Positions 55,653 through 64,000 of a stretch of DNA of 64,000 bases are shown piece by piece (position 1 is the first letter of the stretch; every line of letters starts with the position of its first letter). This stretch comes from Curtobacterium pusillum. GTDB lineage: Bacteria; Actinomycetota; Actinomycetes; Actinomycetales; Microbacteriaceae. Under the pieces are notes generated by a model, which had not been told where the DNA came from, searched no databases, and saw only the letters and a program-made list of their open reading frames with translations. A program made the position numbers and the translations under genes. The DNA lies in the NCBI RefSeq assembly GCF_007673235.1, contig NZ_VDZH01000003.1, positions 62,001-126,000 of the forward strand, in the 5' to 3' direction.

Positions 55653-56684
55653 TCAGCGGCCGCCGGTGATCTTCCGCTCGCGCTGCGCGACGCCCGCCGT
55701 GCCGTACGGGTAGTCGTCGATCCGCGGCGCACTCACCTCGGTGAGGGTGTCGAGCTCGGCCTGGTCGAGCACGAGGTCCGCGGCGCCGAGGTTGTCCTCG
55801 AGCTGCGACACCGTGCGCGCGCCGAGGATGACGCTCGTCACCGCGGGCCGGGCGAGCAGCCACGCGAGGGCGACCTGCGACCGCGAGGCCCCGTGCGCGT
55901 CGGCGATCGCGGACACCGCGTCGAGGACGGCCCAGGTGCGCTCGTCGCCGTTGCGGGCCTCCCACGCCTCCATGCCTCGCTGCGGGTTCTCGCCGAGGCG
56001 GGTGTTCCCGGTCGGGGCCTCGTCGCGCTGGTACTTGCCGGAGAGCCAGCCGCCGGCCAGGGGCGACCAGGGCAGCAGGCCGATCCCGGCGTCGAGGCTC
56101 GCGGGGACGATCTCGTGCTCGATGTCGCGGACGAGCAGGTTGTACTGCGGCTGCAGGGTGACCGGCGGCGCCCAACCGTGCGCCTTGGCCTCGTAGACCG
56201 CCTTGGTGATCTGGTGGCCGAGGTAGTTCGAGAACCCGTACGAGCCGATCTTCCCGGCGGACACGGCGTCGTCGAGGAAGCGGAGGGTCTCCTCGATCGG
56301 CGTCAGCGCGTCCCACGCGTGCATCTGGTACAGGTCGATGTGCTCGACGCCGAGGCGCTCGAGGGACGCGTCCAGTGCCACGCGGAGGTGCCGACGGGAC
56401 AGCCCCACGTCGTTCGGGCCGTCGCCCTGGGGGAAGCGCCCCTTCGTCGCGAGGACGACCTGCTGCGCCTCGGTCGGGTGCGCAGCGAGCCAGCGGCCGA
56501 TGATCCGCTCCGACTCGTTGCCGGAGTACACGTCGGCCGTGTCGATCAGGGTGCCACCGGCGGCGACGAACGTGTCGATGATGGTGTGGGAGGTGGGTTC
56601 GTCGGCTTCGCTGCCGAACGTCATGGTGCCGAGGGTCAGCGTCGACACCGATGTCCCGCTGTTGCCGAGGAGTCTGTAGTCCAT
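55653..56684 (-). CDS. Aldo/keto reductase
   Basis: 343 residues. The catalytic tetrad is visible: Asp48 and Tyr53 (LIDTADVYSGNESE), Lys in VVLATKGRF, and His in LYQMHAWD. The NADPH-binding end has VTSVILGARTVSQLEDNLGA. It is of the AKR group with LGTMTFG at the start. The substrate is unknown. The ATG at 56684 opens the gene. Confidence 0.92.
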   Translation of the reverse strand: MDYRLLGNSGTSVSTLTLGTMTFGSEADEPTSHTIIDTFVAAGGTLIDTADVYSGNESERIIGRWLAAHPTEAQQVVLATKGRFPQGDGPNDVGLSRRHLRVALDASLERLGVEHIDLYQMHAWDALTPIEETLRFLDDAVSAGKIGSYGFSNYLGHQITKAVYEAKAHGWAPPVTLQPQYNLLVRDIEHEIVPASLDAGIGLLPWSPLAGGWLSGKYQRDEAPTGNTRLGENPQRGMEAWEARNGDERTWAVLDAVSAIADAHGASRSQVALAWLLARPAVTSVILGARTVSQLEDNLGAADLVLDQAELDTLTEVSAPRIDDYPYGTAGVAQRERKITGGR

Positions 56685-56737
56685 GGCCGGGACGGTACGC
56701 GCGGGACGGTCCCGCCGAGGGGACCCACGAGTACCCC

Positions 56738-56771
56738 TCAGCGCTGGTCGGATACGTCAGCGCTGGTCGGA
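56738..56771. repeat. Short tandem repeat TCAGCGCTGGTCGGA x2
   Basis: Two identical 15-mers at 56738 and 56757, four bases apart. The second overlaps the stop region of the alpha/beta hydrolase gene. No function is evident. Confidence 0.6.
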
Positions 56772-56773
56772 CA

Positions 56774-57553
56774 TCAGCCCTGCAGGAACGCGATCGCTGC
56801 CTCGCGGAACGCCCGCGACGTCGGCGCGTTGAAGTGGTTCCGCCCCGGGATCTCGAAGAACGAGGCGTCCGGCGCCGCCGCCGCGAGCCGCACGGCGCTG
56901 TCCTTGATGCCGTCCTCGCTGCCCGCGGCCATCAGCACGGGCTGCGCGGGCGCGTTCGACGGCGTCGGCTCGATGCTGTCCCGCATGCCCTCGACCATCG
57001 CGACCAGGGCAGCGAGGTCGTTCCCCTCGACGTTCCCGGCCATCGTCAGGTAGCCGTTCGTCACGCGGTCCTCGATCGGTGTGCCGTCGGCGAGGAACGC
57101 CTTCGCCTGGTCCACCCGCACGCGGCGCATCGGGTCGGCGTCCGGGATGCCGCCGAACACCGCCCGGGTGATCCGGTCCGGGATCCGCTCCGCGGTGTGC
57201 CACCCGACGCGGGCGCCGAGCGAGTACCCGAGGTAGGCGACGTCGTCGAGCAGGTAGGTGTCGATGACGGCGGTCACGTCGGCGACCAGCAGGTCCATCG
57301 AGTACGCGCCGGGGTCGCGCGGCTTCGAGCTCGCGCCGTGCCCCCGCTGGTCGAGGGCGACGACCCGGTAGCCGGCGCGGACGAGGTCACGGGTCCAGCC
57401 CGAGGCGTGCCAGTTGAGCAGCGCACCGGAGGCGAACCCGTGCACTGCGACGACGGCCGGGGCCTCCGGGTCGCCGAAGTCGTAGGTGGCGATCTTCATG
57501 CCGTCCGGGGACATCACGGAACGGGGACGGGGCGCTTCGGGGACGAGTGACAT
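56774..57553 (-). CDS. Alpha/beta hydrolase
   Basis: 259 residues. The oxyanion motif is VAVHGFASGALLNW, the nucleophile elbow is LGYSLGARVGW (Ser), and the catalytic His is in PGRNHFNAP. It is a typical soluble esterase-like hydrolase with no signal peptide. The reaction is not predictable. It is divergent from the NAD(P)HX epimerase gene. Confidence 0.9.
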   Translation of the reverse strand: MSLVPEAPRPRSVMSPDGMKIATYDFGDPEAPAVVAVHGFASGALLNWHASGWTRDLVRAGYRVVALDQRGHGASSKPRDPGAYSMDLLVADVTAVIDTYLLDDVAYLGYSLGARVGWHTAERIPDRITRAVFGGIPDADPMRRVRVDQAKAFLADGTPIEDRVTNGYLTMAGNVEGNDLAALVAMVEGMRDSIEPTPSNAPAQPVLMAAGSEDGIKDSAVRLAAAAPDASFFEIPGRNHFNAPTSRAFREAAIAFLQG

Positions 57554-57586
57554 GTCCCCTCCAGGCTACCGGGGCACTGTGGTCCC

Positions 57587-58294
57587 ATGGACGGCTACGG
57601 CGGCGATCAGATCCGGGCGGCGGAACGGCCGCACCTCGACGCGGGCGAACCCCTCATGCAGCGCGCGGCCGACGGACTGGCGCGGATCGTCGGCGGCCTG
57701 CTCGACGACCCGGCCGTGCGGCCGGGTGACGGACCGGGGTCGGTCCTCCTGCTGGTGGGCAGCGGCGACAACGGCGGGGACGCCCTGTTCGCGGGTGCTC
57801 GCCTCGCATCGGCCGGGAGGCACGTGGCGGTCCTGCGGGTCGGCTCACGCATCCACGAGGCGGGCCTGGCAGCGGCGCTGGACGCCGGGGCGCGCCTCCT
57901 GGACGACCCCACCGGCCCTGCCGGGCCGGCGGCCGTCACGACCGCCGCCGCGCTCGAGGCGGACCTCGTCCTCGACGGGATCCTCGGGATCGGCGTGCAC
58001 GGGCCCGCGGCCCTCCGCTCCCCCGCACGCGAGGTCGTCGACGCGATCCGCGAACTCGCTCGTGACCAGCGCGCGCCGTTCGTCGTCGCGGTGGACGTCC
58101 CGAGCGGCATCGACGTGGACACCGGCGGCATCGCCGACGACCACGTCCTGCACGCCGACGTCACGGTCACCTTCGGCGGGGTGAAGGCCGGCCTCCTGAT
58201 GGGGCCGGCCGCCACCCTCGCCGGACGGATCGAGCTGGTGGACGTCGGGATCGGCGAGGACCTGGCGCGGGCGGAGCCGCTCGTCCGCACCTGA
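57587..58294 (+). CDS. NAD(P)H-hydrate epimerase (YjeF_N domain)
   Basis: 235 residues. YjeF_N marks are IRAAERPHLDAGEPLMQRAADGLA, VGSGDNGGDALFAGARL, DLVLDGILGIGVHG and VAVDVPSGIDVDTGGI. It interconverts the S- and R-forms of damaged NAD(P)HX. The dehydratase (YjeF_C) half found fused in E. coli Nnr is absent, so that activity must be elsewhere. Confidence 0.93.
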   Translation: MDGYGGDQIRAAERPHLDAGEPLMQRAADGLARIVGGLLDDPAVRPGDGPGSVLLLVGSGDNGGDALFAGARLASAGRHVAVLRVGSRIHEAGLAAALDAGARLLDDPTGPAGPAAVTTAAALEADLVLDGILGIGVHGPAALRSPAREVVDAIRELARDQRAPFVVAVDVPSGIDVDTGGIADDHVLHADVTVTFGGVKAGLLMGPAATLAGRIELVDVGIGEDLARAEPLVRT

Positions 58295-58305
58295 CCCCGA
58301 TCCGA

Positions 58306-59448
58306 TCAGTGGTGCTGGTAGAGCACCGGCTCGGGCAGACCGTGCTCGGCGCGGATGCTCCGGGAGATGCCCTCGATCGCGACGAGCGCGTCCACGACGA
58401 GCTCCGGCGTGACCGGGAAGGGCATGTTGTGGATGGTCTCGCCCTCGACGGTCGCGGCCTCGGCCACGGCGCGCAGTTCCTTCGTGTCATCGACGGTCAG
58501 GCCGATCTCGGTCAGGGTGTTCGGCAGGCCGACCTTGGTGGTGAAGACGACGAAGTCCTCGATCTCCTCGGCCGGTGCACCCTCGAGCACGAGCTGCGCG
58601 ATCGTCCCGACGTTGACCTTCTGCCCGTGGGCGAGGCCGTGCGCCTGCGGTGCCGCGGTCAGCCCGTTGTGGATGGCGTGCGCGGCGGCGAGGCCACCCG
58701 ACTCGAACCCGAGGCCGGAGAGCAGCGTGTTCGCCTCGACGACCTTCTCGAGCGCGGGGGTGACGACCTTCGCCTTGACCGCCTCGATGGCCTGCAGGGC
58801 GTTCTCGTGCAGCAGCTTCCAGGACAGCTCGGCGAGCGCGACACCGGTCTCGGTCTGCAGTCCGCCGGCCATGGTGTCCGCGTGCGCGCGCTTGGCGGCA
58901 CGAGCCTCGACCCAGGTGGCGAGCGCGTCGCCGATGCCCGCGACGAGGAACTGCACGGGGGCGTTCGCGACGAGCTTCGTGTCGATGAGGACGAGGTCCG
59001 GGTTGTGCGGGAAGAAGCGGTACTCGATGAACTCGCCCTCCTCGGAGTAGACGACCGCGAGCGCCGAGGTCGGGGCGTCGGTGCTCGCCGCCGTCGGGAC
59101 GCTCGCCCACCGGATGCCCGCCAGGTGGCCCGAGGCCTTCGCCGCGTCGATGGCCGAACCACCGCCGAGGCCGACGATCACGTCCGCCTCGGTCTCGCCG
59201 ATCTTCGTCACGAGGTCGTCGATGGCCTGCGGCGTCGCGAACCGTCCGAACCCGACCCGCTCGACCGGCAGCCCGGCCGCGTCGAAGCTCGTCCGGACGG
59301 CCGACTCGACGATCCCCCAGACGACGTCGTCGGCGACGATGAGCGGGCGCTTCCCGATCGGTGCGACGAACTCGCCGACGCGGGTGATCGCGTCCTTGCC
59401 CTGGACGTAACGGGCGGGGCTCATCACGGTGCTGATGGGGGTGGCCAT
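58306..59448 (-). CDS. Iron-containing glycerol dehydrogenase family protein (GldA-like)
   Basis: 380 residues. It starts MSPARYVQGKDAITRVGEFV, with the NAD-binding VIVGLGGGSAIDAAKASGHLAGIRWASVPTAASTDAPTSALAVVYSEEGEF. Metal ligands are plausible in GDALATWVEAR (Asp), AAHAIHNGL (His) and GLAHGQKVNVG (His). It oxidises glycerol to dihydroxyacetone or acts on a related polyol. It ends close to the convergent epimerase gene. The ATG at 59448 follows AAGGAACC. Confidence 0.88.
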   Translation of the reverse strand: MATPISTVMSPARYVQGKDAITRVGEFVAPIGKRPLIVADDVVWGIVESAVRTSFDAAGLPVERVGFGRFATPQAIDDLVTKIGETEADVIVGLGGGSAIDAAKASGHLAGIRWASVPTAASTDAPTSALAVVYSEEGEFIEYRFFPHNPDLVLIDTKLVANAPVQFLVAGIGDALATWVEARAAKRAHADTMAGGLQTETGVALAELSWKLLHENALQAIEAVKAKVVTPALEKVVEANTLLSGLGFESGGLAAAHAIHNGLTAAPQAHGLAHGQKVNVGTIAQLVLEGAPAEEIEDFVVFTTKVGLPNTLTEIGLTVDDTKELRAVAEAATVEGETIHNMPFPVTPELVVDALVAIEGISRSIRAEHGLPEPVLYQHH

Positions 59449-59539
59449 GGTGTGGTTCCTTCCGGGTTGTACGACATGTGTCGGGATCACCGACGTTCCC
59501 GACGGTACGCGGGACCCCTCCGAGCCGTACATTCGGGGC

Positions 59540-60442
59540 ATGACGTTCAACGAGGACTCGCAGCTCAAGGGCGGGAAGGTCAAGCGGCGCGGTCGCACCG
59601 CCGCGGTCGCGGGCGGCGGTGTCGTCGGTGTCGGCGCGATCGTCGTACTGCTCCTCAACGTCTTCACGGGCGGCGACCTCGATCTCGGCGCCCTCCTCGG
59701 CGACGGTGCCGGGACGACGCAGATCCAGCAGCAGGGCGAGACCGTCGACGCGGCGAGCGAGTGCCGGACCGGCCGGGACGCCAACCTCAAGGTGGAGTGC
59801 CGGATGGAGGGCGCCGCCGAGTCGCTCGACGGGTACTGGACGTCCGAGGCCGGCAAGCTCGGGATCTCCTACACCTCGCCCGGGTTCGTGCTCTTCAGCG
59901 GGTCGACCGACACCGGGTGCGGACAGGCCTCGGCGGCGACCGGGCCGTTCTACTGCCCGCCGGACCGCGCGATCTACCTCGACACCGCGTTCTACGACGA
60001 CCTGCAGTCGAAGTACGGGTCCTCCGGGGGTCCGCTCGCCCAGATGTACGTCGTGGCGCACGAGTGGGGCCACCACGTCCAGCAGCTGCAGGGTGCCTTC
60101 GCCAGCACGGACCGCTCGGGCACCGGCGCATCGTCGGGCAGCGTCCGCGTGGAGCTGCAGGCGGACTGCTACGCGGGCGCCTGGGTCGGCGACGCCGCGA
60201 ACACGAAGGACGCGAACGGGGAGACGTTCTTCGAGCCGATCACCCGCTCGGAGATCAACGACGCACTGTCCGCCGCGAGTGCGGTCGGCGACGACAGCAT
60301 CCAGCAGAAGTCGAGCGGCCGGGTCGACCCGGACTCGTTCACGCACGGGTCGAGCGAGCAGCGGCAGAACTGGTTCATGCGCGGCTACCAGCGGGGTGCG
60401 ACCTCGTGCGACACGTTCAGCGTCCCGGGGTCGTCCCTCTAG
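59540..60442 (+). CDS. Neutral zinc metallopeptidase, YpfJ family
   Basis: 300 residues. An N-terminal membrane helix (about 22-43) is followed by a Gln/Thr linker and the peptidase domain with the zinc motif YVVAHEWGHHVQQLQG (about residue 174) and the third ligand region ELQADCYAGAWVG. Four Cys are placed as in the family. The protease would face outside the membrane. The substrate is unknown. Confidence 0.92.
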   Translation: MTFNEDSQLKGGKVKRRGRTAAVAGGGVVGVGAIVVLLLNVFTGGDLDLGALLGDGAGTTQIQQQGETVDAASECRTGRDANLKVECRMEGAAESLDGYWTSEAGKLGISYTSPGFVLFSGSTDTGCGQASAATGPFYCPPDRAIYLDTAFYDDLQSKYGSSGGPLAQMYVVAHEWGHHVQQLQGAFASTDRSGTGASSGSVRVELQADCYAGAWVGDAANTKDANGETFFEPITRSEINDALSAASAVGDDSIQQKSSGRVDPDSFTHGSSEQRQNWFMRGYQRGATSCDTFSVPGSSL

Positions 60443-60451
60443 CCACCCCGA

Positions 60452-61384
60452 TCAGCTGGAAGGCGTCGCGCTCGGGGTCGGGGTCCCGGTCGGCGTGGCG
60501 CTCGGGGTCGGCGTCGGGGTGGACTCGGTCGCCCCCGCCGCCGTCACCACGAAGGTGCGGAAGTCGTCGTTCGTGATCGGTGACGTGAGCTCGTAGCGCT
60601 GCCCGTTCACGAGCACGAGCGGCACACCCGGGAACTCCCCCGACGACGAACCCGGCACGTCGCCACCGACGACCGAAGTCGTGCGCTCGTCGACCCACTT
60701 GCTGAACGTCTGGTCCTCGATGCACTTCGTGATCGCCGAACGCTGCTGCAGGCCGTCGACACCGGTGACGACCCGGGTGAGCTGGGCATCCGTCAGCCCC
60801 GCCGTGCCCTGCTCGGGCTGCTTCGCGAACAGGGCGGCGTTCACCGCGAAGAACTGGTTCGGCGAGTGGTCGGCGACGCAGGCGGCGGCGTTCGCCGCCC
60901 GGAGCGAGTACTTCGTGCCCTGCGAGCGGTTCGACAGCGTCGCGACGGGGTGGATGTCCACCGTGGCCGCACCGGAGTCGACGAGGCTCTCGATGTAGTC
61001 GCCGTTGGCCTTCTCGAACTGGCCGCACGTCGGGCAGAGGTAGTCGATGTACATGGTGATGCGGACCGCACCCGAGCCGTCGGTGGCGGTCGGTGCCGGC
61101 GACTGGGACGACGCGGTGACGGCCTTGAGGTCCTGCCCGATCGTGATCCCGCCCTGGGACATGTTCGACGGGCCCGGTCCGGCGGGCTTCACGGAGTCGA
61201 CGAGGACGAGCGTCACGATCGTCGCGGCGGCCAGCAGCACGACGCCGAGGCCGATCTGCAGGCCGAGCCGGAAGCCACGCTGGCGTCGCTTCTGCTGGGT
61301 GCGGGCTCGCTGGGCACGCTGCCGCGCTGCTTCGCGTCGTTCGTTCCGCTCGGCGCGGGAGTCACCCTCGGGGCGGTTGGTCAT
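60452..61384 (-). CDS. DsbA-like thioredoxin-fold protein, membrane-anchored
   Basis: 310 residues. A basic cytoplasmic N-terminus precedes one helix (about 40-65; LGLQIGLGVVLLAAATIVTLVLVDSV). The thioredoxin domain carries the redox motif YIDYLCPTCGQFEKANG (Cys-Pro-Thr-Cys, near 119) and the cis-Pro region FPGVPLVLVNG. The C-terminus is a repetitive Thr/Pro/Ser tail. It is probably an extracytoplasmic thiol oxidoreductase. It is convergent with the YpfJ gene, ten bases apart. Confidence 0.9.
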   Translation of the reverse strand: MTNRPEGDSRAERNERREAARQRAQRARTQQKRRQRGFRLGLQIGLGVVLLAAATIVTLVLVDSVKPAGPGPSNMSQGGITIGQDLKAVTASSQSPAPTATDGSGAVRITMYIDYLCPTCGQFEKANGDYIESLVDSGAATVDIHPVATLSNRSQGTKYSLRAANAAACVADHSPNQFFAVNAALFAKQPEQGTAGLTDAQLTRVVTGVDGLQQRSAITKCIEDQTFSKWVDERTTSVVGGDVPGSSSGEFPGVPLVLVNGQRYELTSPITNDDFRTFVVTAAGATESTPTPTPSATPTGTPTPSATPSS

Positions 61385-61624
61385 GCGTCCTGGTCCTCAC
61401 TTGGTCGTCGTCCGCACGGCCTTCCCCGCTCGGCGGACGGACCCGCCGATCGTAGCGGGGCCCGATGGGAACCACCCAACCAGGTGGGAACACTGGCGCA
61501 CCCGGCGGAGATCGTGTTGTATGAACCTCGATGGTCGACGGCGACCATCCGGGGCCCGCACGGGCAACCGCTTCACTCGGATCGTCCGGCACGTACCTGC
61601 CGGTGAAGGAAGGACCGAACGCTC

Positions 61625-62725
<1,101 letters not shown>

Positions 62726-62744
62726 CGCTGGAAGACCACCAACA

Positions 62745-62776
62745 GGAGGCGCGGTGCCAGCTGGCACCGCGCCTCC
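62745..62776. terminator. Dispersed palindrome family A, copy 6
   Basis: Perfect contiguous 16-bp arms (62745-62760, 62761-62776) 19 bp beyond the ATPase stop, ahead of a gene in the same direction. Confidence 0.78.
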
Positions 62777-62816
62777 CGTCCGTCCCACCGTTCGCACGCA
62801 CCCAGAGGAACCCATC

Positions 62817-64000
62817 GTGACCGACTCGATGTCCATCACCGCAGCCTCGGTCGATCCCGGCCTCCTCGACCTCCCGTGGGACCTGCCGCTCGCCGACTGG
62901 CCGGACGACACGATCGTCGCGCTGCCGAAGGGCATCTCGCGGCACCTCGTCCGGTTCGTGCACCTCAGCGGCTACGTCGCCGCCGTGAAGGAGACTGGCG
63001 AGGAGATCGCTCGGTCCGAGTACGAGATGCTCCGCACGCTGCAGCGCATGGACGTGCCGTGCGTCGACCCCGTCGCCGTCATCACCGGCCGGGTCAGTGC
63101 GGACGGCGAGCCGCTGCACCCCGTCCTCGTCACGCGGCACCTGCGGTTCTCGCTGCCGTACCGTGCGCTGTACTCGCAGACGCTCCGTCCGGAGACCGCG
63201 ACGCGCCTCGTCGACGCCCTCGCACTGCTGCTGGTCCGTCTGCACGTGATCGGCTTCTACTGGGGTGACGTCTCGCTGTCGAACACCCTGTTCCGGCGCG
63301 ACGCGGGCTCGTTCGCGGCGTACCTCGTCGACGCGGAGACCGGCAAGCTCTACCCGGGCGGTCTCTCGAACGGGCAGCGGGAGAACGACCTCGAGGTCGC
63401 CCGCGTGAACATCGCCGGGGAGCTCCTCGACCTCGAGGCCGGCGGGCGACTCGACGAGAACGCCGACGCCGTGGACGTCTCGAACCGGATCGTCGCGCAG
63501 TACCGGACGCTCTGGAAGGAACTGACGGGCACCGAGCAGTTCGACATCAAGGAGCGCTGGCGGATCAACGACCGCGTCGAACGACTCAACGCGCTCGGCT
63601 TCGACATCGAGGAGCTCTCGATCCACACGACCGAGGGTGGCTCGCAGGTGCGGATCCAGCCGAAGGTCGTCGACGCCGGCCACCACCAGCGCCGTCTGCT
63701 GCGGCTGACCGGCCTCGACGCCGGCGAGAACCAGGCGCGGCGTCTGCTCAACGACCTCGACTCGTACCGAGCGCGCAACGGCCGCGACCAGCTCGACGAG
63801 GAGATGGTGGCGCACGAGTGGGTCTCACGCGTGTTCGAACCGGTCATCCGGTCGATCCCGCGGGACCTCCGGGGCCGGCTCGAACCCGCCGAGGTCTTCC
63901 ACGAGCTGCTCGAGCACCGCTGGTTCATGTCCCAGGAGGAAGAGCGCTCGGTGTCGCTCCCCGAGGCCACGACGGCGTACATCAACGACGTGCTGCGGCA
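62817..64000 (+). CDS. DUF4032 family protein (3' end outside window)
   Basis: The frame is open to the window edge (394 codons seen). Features are LPKGISRHLVRFVHLSG, a lipopolysaccharide-kinase-like catalytic region RLHVIGFYWGDVSLSNTLFR (W-G-D-x3-N pattern) and AYLVDAETGKLYPGG, then GSQVRIQPKVVDAGHHQRRLLRLTG typical of DUF4032. It may be a kinase-fold protein; the substrate is unknown. The GTG at 62817 follows AGAGGA. Confidence 0.88.
   Translation, partial: MTDSMSITAASVDPGLLDLPWDLPLADWPDDTIVALPKGISRHLVRFVHLSGYVAAVKETGEEIARSEYEMLRTLQRMDVPCVDPVAVITGRVSADGEPLHPVLVTRHLRFSLPYRALYSQTLRPETATRLVDALALLLVRLHVIGFYWGDVSLSNTLFRRDAGSFAAYLVDAETGKLYPGGLSNGQRENDLEVARVNIAGELLDLEAGGRLDENADAVDVSNRIVAQYRTLWKELTGTEQFDIKERWRINDRVERLNALGFDIEELSIHTTEGGSQVRIQPKVVDAGHHQRRLLRLTGLDAGENQARRLLNDLDSYRARNGRDQLDEEMVAHEWVSRVFEPVIRSIPRDLRGRLEPAEVFHELLEHRWFMSQEEERSVSLPEATTAYINDVLR

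Overview
The window is high-GC actinobacterial DNA. Several markers point to Microbacteriaceae, probably a Curtobacterium-like genus: a choice-of-anchor G surface protein, a DUF3027/cold-shock gene pair, an XPB helicase with a helicase-associated partner, a DUF3263/LytR_C pair, a mycobacterial-type SerC and CIRCE-controlled groEL. The genus is an inference; no marker gene proves it.

Layout. 0-24.7 kb holds the start of a fuconate-dehydratase gene, a DHA2 drug pump with its TetR regulator, a kinase-like phosphotransferase, flotillin, a hipBA toxin-antitoxin pair, nadE, a large LAYTG-anchored surface protein, MarR plus a MATE pump, an AI-2E-family permease and argG. From 17.8 to 22 kb runs a translationally coupled fluoride-resistance cluster: universal stress protein, phosphoglycerate mutase, two CrcB/Fluc halves, inorganic pyrophosphatase and a second enolase. 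It pairs fluoride export with fluoride-sensitive enzymes. A LysR/TDT transporter pair and a UDG-like gene follow.

24.7-35.0 kb is a mobile region. It contains a Tn552/Tn402-like set (serine resolvase, DDE transposase, AAA ATPase), a recombinase HTH remnant, and a compact RiPP cluster with more A/T-ending codons than its surroundings. That cluster has a double-glycine precursor with four cysteines, a GT2 glycosyltransferase, a C39-peptidase ABC exporter, and a second GT2 fused to a C-terminal GntR winged helix. It looks like a glycocin (glycosylated bacteriocin) system in an actinobacterium. The region ends with a large serine recombinase lacking its catalytic domain, next to tRNA-Arg(CCU).

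35-64 kb is mostly core genome: epoxide hydrolase, CPBP protease, HNH endonuclease, NlpC/P60 hydrolase, DtxR-type regulator, serC, cold-shock proteins, DNA repair helicase, a two-component system, groEL with two CIRCE elements, msrB, tRNA-Thr, an aldo/keto reductase, NAD(P)HX epimerase, glycerol dehydrogenase, a zinc metallopeptidase, a DsbA-like thioredoxin protein, a sugar-ABC ATPase and a truncated DUF4032 gene.

A family of dispersed palindromes built on GGAGGCRCGGTGC recurs at gene ends, six complete copies and one half copy. They probably act as terminators. A second palindrome family flanks a frameshifted endonuclease-like pseudogene near 49-50 kb.
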